Positions 32,670-36,227 of a stretch of 36,227 nt of DNA are shown one piece after another (position 1 is the stretch's first letter; every line of letters begins with the position of its first letter). The notes beneath the pieces are model-generated. The model was not told where the DNA came from and ran no database searches. It saw only the letters and a program-made list of their open reading frames with translations. Made by a program: the position numbers and the translations under genes. This DNA comes from Deltaproteobacteria bacterium (GTDB taxonomy: Bacteria; Desulfobacterota; Binatia; UBA12015): assembly GCA_016874795.1 (NCBI GenBank), contig VGTG01000047.1, positions 1-36,227 of the forward strand. The letters are read 5' to 3'.

Positions 32670-33131
32670 TCAACCAGGCCGGAGCGGCTGCTCGGCGCCG
32701 CCGGGGAGGGGCAGGACGAAGCCGTCGCCGCGCGCGCGGGCATGGCCGAGGAGCTCCGCCTGCGCGGGGCGGAGGAAGCGCGCCGCGTGGCGGCCGTCCT
32801 TCACGTCGCAGTAGAGGACGTCGGACTCGCCGAGGCGGAGCGTCGAGACGGCGAGCGGCTCGCGCGACTCGTCGTTCAGCTCGACCCGGAACCCCGTCTC
32901 GGGCGAGCCGTCGACCCGGCGCACGACGAACGGCGTGTCGTCGACGACGATGCGCGCGCGCTCGTCGCCGATCACGAGCCACCAGCCGCCGTCGTCGCCT
33001 CGCGTGACGTGCCGGGAGAACAGCATCGCGATGCGCTCGTTCTCGATCCGCTCGTCGTCCGAGTACCACTGCCCGTCGCGTCCGAAGCGGATCGTCTTCG
33101 ATTCGATCGCCCAGAAGCCGGCGCGTGCCAT
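32670..33131 (-). CDS. DUF1285-family protein
   Basis: A 153-residue cytoplasmic protein matching the DUF1285 family: WYSDDERIENERIAMLFSRH, then DDGGWWLVIGDERARIVVDDTPFVV, and a C-terminal barrel-like half with SDVLYCDVKDGRHAARFLRPAQ. Its function is unknown. ATG 33131 gives MARAGFWAIES; an upstream GTG-type extension to 33167 is less likely. It is divergent from the Lgt-TlpA gene over a 92-base gap and precedes trmL on the same strand. Confidence 0.82.
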   Translation of the reverse strand: MARAGFWAIESKTIRFGRDGQWYSDDERIENERIAMLFSRHVTRGDDGGWWLVIGDERARIVVDDTPFVVRRVDGSPETGFRVELNDESREPLAVSTLRLGESDVLYCDVKDGRHAARFLRPAQAELLGHARARGDGFVLPLPGGAEQPLRPG

Positions 33132-33223
33132 GAACGAAATCTTCTCACCCGCCTCCGCCCGTCGCAAGGTCGAGCGCTCCGCACTTTCGGCGACGCACCG
33201 CTTCCGATAGGCTCCGCCGGACG

Positions 33224-34498
33224 ATGCATCCCGTCCTGGTCCAGCTCGGGCCGATCGCGCTCTACAGCTTCGGTGCCATGCTCGCGCTCGGGTTCCTCGC
33301 GGCGGGCGTGCTCGTCGCGCGCGGCCTCGAGGCGCGCGGTCTCGATCGCGGGCACGCCTCCTCGATCGTGTGGTGGGCTGCGGTCGGCGGCATCGTCGGC
33401 TCGCGTGTGCTCTCGCTCGCGAACGACTGGAGCGCGTTCCTCGCGTCGCCGATGAGCTACCTCGTCACGGGGGCTGGATTCGTCTGGTACGGCGGGCTCG
33501 TCGGGGGCACGGTCGGCGTCACGCTGTACGTGCTCCTGCGCGGGCTGCCGTGGCTCGCGGTCGCGGACTCGATCGCCGTCGGCCTCGTGCTCGGACAGGC
33601 GATCGGGCGCGTCGGCTGCCAGCTCGCCGGCGACGGCGACTGGGGGACGGAGTCGAGCCTGCCCTGGGCGATGGCGTACACGAAGGCGATCTTCGGCTGG
33701 CCGTATCCGCCGGGGACCCTCGTGCATCCGGCGCCCGTCTACGAGAGCCTGCTCTACAGCGGGATCTTCCTCGTGCTGCTGCAGCTCTCGCGCGAGCCCG
33801 CGCGCCACCCCGACGGAACGTTGCTCAGCCTCTACTTGATCTTGACGGGCATCGCGCGATTCTTCGTCGAGGCGGTGCGGATCGAGCCGCGTCTCTGGCT
33901 CGGTTTGACCGAGGCCCAGTGGTTCGGGATCGCGAGCGTCGCGATCGGCCTCGGGCTCTTCGCGTGGGCGCGCCGCGGGGCCGGGCTCGCCGCGGCCGCC
34001 GTGATCGTCTGGGCCGTGACGCTGACGGGCTGCACCGACGCGAAGCAGGCGCCCGACTTCGTCGCGCAGACGCTGACCGGCCAGGCGGTGAACCTCTCCG
34101 CGCAGCGCGGCAAGGTCGTCTTCCTGAATCTCTGGACGACCTGGTGCCCGCCGTGTCGCGAGGAGATGCCGGCGATGCAGGCGCTCTCGAAGAAGTTCAG
34201 CGACGAGGACTTCGTGATCCTCGCCGTCAGCGAGGACGACGGCGTGCCGGCGGTGAAGAAGTTCGTCGACGAGATGCGGCTCGACTTCCCCGTCCTGATC
34301 GACTCGACCGGCGCGGTCGGACGCCGCTACGGCATCACCGGCTATCCGGAGACGTTCCTCATCGATCGCGAGGGCAAGCAGGTGGCGCGGTTCATCGGGC
34401 CGCGCGACTGGCGCGATCCCGCCTTCGAGCGCGATCTCCGCACGCTGATCGACGAGGGCCGCTGGGTGCGCGGCCCCGACGGCAACCCGTCCAGCTGA
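33224..34498 (+). CDS. lgt: Fusion of prolipoprotein diacylglyceryl transferase (Lgt) with a TlpA-like thioredoxin, joined by a lipobox
   Basis: A 424-residue protein. Residues 1-250 are Lgt: LGPIALYSFGAMLALGF, FVWYGGLVGG, signature GRVGCQLAGDGDWG (128-141), HPAPVYESL, RFFVEAVR. Lgt moves a diacylglyceryl group onto the Cys of prolipoproteins. Residues 274-424 are a TlpA/ResA-type thioredoxin with LNLWTTWCPPCREEMP (Cys308, Cys311) and GYPETFLID with the cis-Pro, a periplasmic thiol-disulfide enzyme. The joint is ARRGAGLAAAAVIVWAVTLTGC: basic end, hydrophobic stretch and lipobox L-T-G-Cys270, a full lipoprotein signal. No ATG or plausible internal start lies there, so the two are one frame. 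It starts at ATG 33224, divergent from DUF1285. An ftsE-like gene follows after 215 bases. Confidence 0.9.
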   Translation: MHPVLVQLGPIALYSFGAMLALGFLAAGVLVARGLEARGLDRGHASSIVWWAAVGGIVGSRVLSLANDWSAFLASPMSYLVTGAGFVWYGGLVGGTVGVTLYVLLRGLPWLAVADSIAVGLVLGQAIGRVGCQLAGDGDWGTESSLPWAMAYTKAIFGWPYPPGTLVHPAPVYESLLYSGIFLVLLQLSREPARHPDGTLLSLYLILTGIARFFVEAVRIEPRLWLGLTEAQWFGIASVAIGLGLFAWARRGAGLAAAAVIVWAVTLTGCTDAKQAPDFVAQTLTGQAVNLSAQRGKVVFLNLWTTWCPPCREEMPAMQALSKKFSDEDFVILAVSEDDGVPAVKKFVDEMRLDFPVLIDSTGAVGRRYGITGYPETFLIDREGKQVARFIGPRDWRDPAFERDLRTLIDEGRWVRGPDGNPSS

Positions 34499-34713
34499 GC
34501 GCGAAACCCGCCTTGACCTGCCTCGGCACGTGGTGTCGAGTCGAGAGGCACGCGGCGTGGAGGGGGACGCGAGGGTGCCGGCGTCGCGAACGGTTGCTCT
34601 CGCCCGGGGTGAGGCGATATGAGCGCGCATCGTCGAGAGGGGTGGCCCGGGTGGCTTCCGATCGAGAGAGTCGCGTGGCTCTCCGGCGGTGAGCGCTCGT
34701 CCCGGGGCGGTCG
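34499..34713. other. Longest intergenic gap, before the ftsE-like gene
   Basis: 215 bases without a supported gene. TTGACC at 34513-34518 is a decent -35 element, but the sequence 17 bases on (TCGAGT) is a poor -10. No hairpin with a T-run follows the Lgt-TlpA stop. The small open frame beginning at 34619 is Arg/Ser-rich, overlaps the ftsE-like start and is probably not a gene. Confidence 0.5.
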
Positions 34714-35400
34714 ATGGTTCGATTCTTTCACGTGGCGCGTGCGTACGGCGGAGTGGAAGTCCTGTCGGACGTCACGCTCTCGCTCGATGGTGAGGCGGTC
34801 GTCGTCACGGGGCCGAGCGGTGCGGGGAAGACCGTGCTGATGCGTCTTCTCTGTGGCCTCGAGGCGCCGACGCGCGGGTGGATCACGGTCGACGGCGTGC
34901 CGCTCGCGGGCTCGACGTCCGAGGTCCTCGCGGCGCATCGGCGGCGGCTCGCCGTCGTCCCGCAGGAGCCGTGCCTCGTCTCGAAGAGCACCGTCATCCA
35001 GAACGTCGCTCTCGCTCTGCAGGTGCAGGGCGTCGGGCACGGCGAGGCGCACGAGCGCTCGGGCGCCGTCCTCGCGCGTCTCGAGATCGCCGCGCTCGCG
35101 GACCGGCGTGCCGACCTCCTGTCGGCGACGGAGCGGCGCTGCGTCGCGCTCGCGCGCGCTCTCGTTCGCGAGTCGGCTTCGCTCGTTCTCGCCGACGAGC
35201 CGGGCGCGGGGCTCGATCCCGCTTCGCAGCGCCGGGTCGGAGAGATGCTTGCGGAGCGTGTCGCCGCGGGCGCGACGGTCGTCGTCACGAGCCAGCAGCC
35301 GGGCTTCCCGGGCCTCGAAGCGCCGCGGATCGCATTCCTCGCGGAGGGGCGCATCACCTGGGATTCGGCCAGCGCGGCGTCGGCAGCACGGGCTTCATGA
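34714..35400 (+). CDS. ftsE: FtsE-like cell-division ABC ATPase with degenerate signature and H-loop
   Basis: A 228-residue ABC ATPase directly before ftsX, so FtsE by context. FtsE pairs with FtsX at the septum to control wall hydrolases. Walker A is GPSGAGKT (33-40), Q-loop VVPQEP (Gln84) and Walker B LVLADEPGAGLDP (Asp161, Glu162). The signature reads LSATERRCVALARAL rather than LSGGE-QQRVAIARA, and the switch region reads VVTSQQPG where FtsE normally has T-H-D, so the H-loop His is missing. ATP turnover may be weak. ATG 34714 gives MVRFFHVARAYGG, the usual FtsE N-terminus. The stop overlaps ftsX as ATGA. Confidence 0.83.
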   Translation: MVRFFHVARAYGGVEVLSDVTLSLDGEAVVVTGPSGAGKTVLMRLLCGLEAPTRGWITVDGVPLAGSTSEVLAAHRRRLAVVPQEPCLVSKSTVIQNVALALQVQGVGHGEAHERSGAVLARLEIAALADRRADLLSATERRCVALARALVRESASLVLADEPGAGLDPASQRRVGEMLAERVAAGATVVVTSQQPGFPGLEAPRIAFLAEGRITWDSASAASAARAS

Positions 35401-36227
35401 CGGTCGGGGAGGGCACGGCCTTCGGAGCGCTGCCGCTGCCGCTGCCGCTGCCGCGTCTCCGCGGAGCGCTCACGCTTCTCTTCGCGACGGCGCTTCTCGC
35501 CGGAGGGGCCGCGGCCGCGGGAGCGGGTCTGATCGTGCGTGCCGAGGATCTTCGCCGGCAGATCCCGGACGCGGCGCTCTACTCCGTCGTCGCTCGCTCG
35601 ACGGAGGTCGGCGCGACGCGCGAGCAGCTCGAGCGTCTTCCGGGTCTGCTCCTCGGAGGCGAGCGCCGCGCGCGCGACATCCTCGCGCGCGCGGGTGCGG
35701 GCGAGGCCGCGCCGGATCGACTGCGCGTCCTCGAGGTCGCGGTGCCGCTCCACGGGGAAGGGAAAGACGCGAGCGAGGCGACGCTGCGCGCGCTGACCGG
35801 AGTCGTCGACGTGATCGATCTCAACGCGCGCGAGCGCCGTGAGAGAACGACCGGACGGGTCGCGCGCCAGCTCCTCCCGGGGATCGCCCTTCTGCTCGTC
35901 GGAAGCAGCGTGTTTCTCGCCGCGATCGCCGCCACGACCGCGCTCGCGGGGCGCGAGCTTCGCGAGGAGATCGGCGTTCGCGTGCTCCTCGGGGTCGAGC
36001 CCGAGCGTCTCTGGAGCCGACTCGGGCTCCTCGTCGCGGGCGTCGCGCTCTCCGGAGTCGTCGTCGGCTTCATCCTCGCGATCGTCGCCGCGCAGCTTCT
36101 CCGGACGAGCGCGGAGTCGGAAGCCAGCGGGCTCCCGGTGATCGCGTTCGCGAGCGGGGCGGCGGCGCTGCTCGCGGGAACGCTCGCGCTCGGCCTCGCC
36201 TCGGCGCGCCGGGCGGTCGCGCGTGCG
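35397..36227 (+). CDS. ftsX: FtsX-like cell-division membrane protein (3' end beyond window)
   Basis: 277 codons are visible. FtsX is the membrane partner of FtsE. The N-terminus MTVGEGTAFGALPLPLPLPRL is followed by TM1 (about 25-45), an extracytoplasmic domain (QIPDAALYSVVARSTEV onward), TM2 (about 165-185), the cytoplasmic loop GRELREEIGVRVLLGVEPERLW, TM3 (about 210-235) and TM4 near the cut end. The extracytoplasmic domain is short and lacks the usual P-x-x-a-E-V motif that I would expect, so it may bind a different regulator. ATG 35397 is inside the ftsE stop. The four TMs and the context make FtsX likely. Confidence 0.82.
   Translation, partial: MTVGEGTAFGALPLPLPLPRLRGALTLLFATALLAGGAAAAGAGLIVRAEDLRRQIPDAALYSVVARSTEVGATREQLERLPGLLLGGERRARDILARAGAGEAAPDRLRVLEVAVPLHGEGKDASEATLRALTGVVDVIDLNARERRERTTGRVARQLLPGIALLLVGSSVFLAAIAATTALAGRELREEIGVRVLLGVEPERLWSRLGLLVAGVALSGVVVGFILAIVAAQLLRTSAESEASGLPVIAFASGAAALLAGTLALGLASARRAVARA
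35430..35453 (+). repeat. (CTGCCG)4 hexamer repeat at the ftsX N-terminus
   Basis: Four perfect tandem copies of CTGCCG, in frame and encoding Leu-Pro four times, lie in the cytoplasmic N-terminal tail before TM1. Because the unit is six bases, slippage would change length without shifting the frame. Confidence 0.9.

Noticed and set aside
33132-33223. Promoter for the Lgt-TlpA gene around CGATAG (33205-33210)
   Set aside because: No acceptable -35 at a proper distance. A promoter must exist in this divergent gap but I cannot place it.
34513-34541. Promoter candidate TTGACC-N17-TCGAGT before the ftsE-like gene
   Set aside because: The -10 matches only 3 of 6 positions, which is expected by chance.
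34619-34840. Small open frame before and over the ftsE-like start
   Set aside because: Arg/Ser-rich, out of frame with FtsE, no family features.
1-36227. tRNA, rRNA, CRISPR array, insertion sequence or prophage elements
   Set aside because: Reading through both strands I saw no tRNA T-loop context, spaced direct repeats, transposase motifs or terminal inverted repeats. A tRNA or covariance-model scan would settle it.

Overview
The window is a very GC-rich, gene-dense stretch of bacterial DNA: 30 protein genes, no intergenic gap longer than about 215 bases, and no RNA gene, insertion sequence or CRISPR array that I can see. The cell envelope is Gram-negative in character (O-antigen-ligase-type polymerase, lipoproteins, a TlpA-type periplasmic thioredoxin, FtsEX). 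The strong G/C bias at third codon positions and the gene mix suit a deltaproteobacterial-type lineage (Myxococcota, Binatota or Desulfobacterota relatives) or a similar environmental phylum, but no marker gene here fixes the phylum. The third-position bias also opens long false reading frames opposite almost every real gene.

Layout. (1) 1-5340, minus strand: an SGNH-fold protein without its catalytic Ser, a coupled MBOAT acyltransferase, a class I methyltransferase, a dolichol/polyprenyl-phosphate-mannose-synthase-like GT2, and a B12-binding radical SAM enzyme cut by the window edge. (2) 5445-7082, plus strand: a PMT/ArnT-like membrane glycosyltransferase, divergent from block 1. (3) 16359-7096, minus strand: a seven-gene overlapping operon of GT2, DUF2304 protein, methyltransferase, large membrane protein, exported sulfatase-fold protein, second large membrane protein and a rhomboid stub. 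(4) 16478-20922, plus: an exported alpha/beta-hydrolase and a membrane spermidine-synthase-like protein. (5) 22892-20822, minus: a zinc-ribbon methyltransferase and an intact SGNH hydrolase. (6) 22964-32226, plus: GT4 glycosyltransferase, heterodimeric ABC exporter pair, aminopeptidase lipoprotein, Mut7-C protein, small Cys-rich zinc-ribbon protein, O-antigen-ligase-like protein, GT2. (7) 33131-32213, minus: DUF1285 protein and TrmL. (8) 33224 to the end, plus: an Lgt-TlpA fusion, then FtsE-like and FtsX (partial).

How it works together (inference). Most genes serve building and decorating an extracytoplasmic glycan. GT2 enzymes would charge polyprenyl phosphate with sugars in the cytoplasm, GT-C-type membrane enzymes would transfer them outside, and MBOAT/SGNH proteins would O-acylate. 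Methyltransferases, a radical SAM enzyme and a sulfatase-fold enzyme could modify the product, while an ABC exporter and a Wzy/WaaL-type protein would move and join chains.

Most notable points. The Lgt-TlpA fusion has what looks like a complete lipoprotein signal, with lipobox L-T-G-C, at its junction, suggesting a polyprotein that lipidates itself and might then be split by signal peptidase II. Genes are chained by four-base NTGA stop/start overlaps that use ATG, GTG, TTG and apparently CTG. There are several degenerate enzymes: an SGNH protein reading GGQ for GDS, a rhomboid stub, and an FtsE with poor signature and H-loop.
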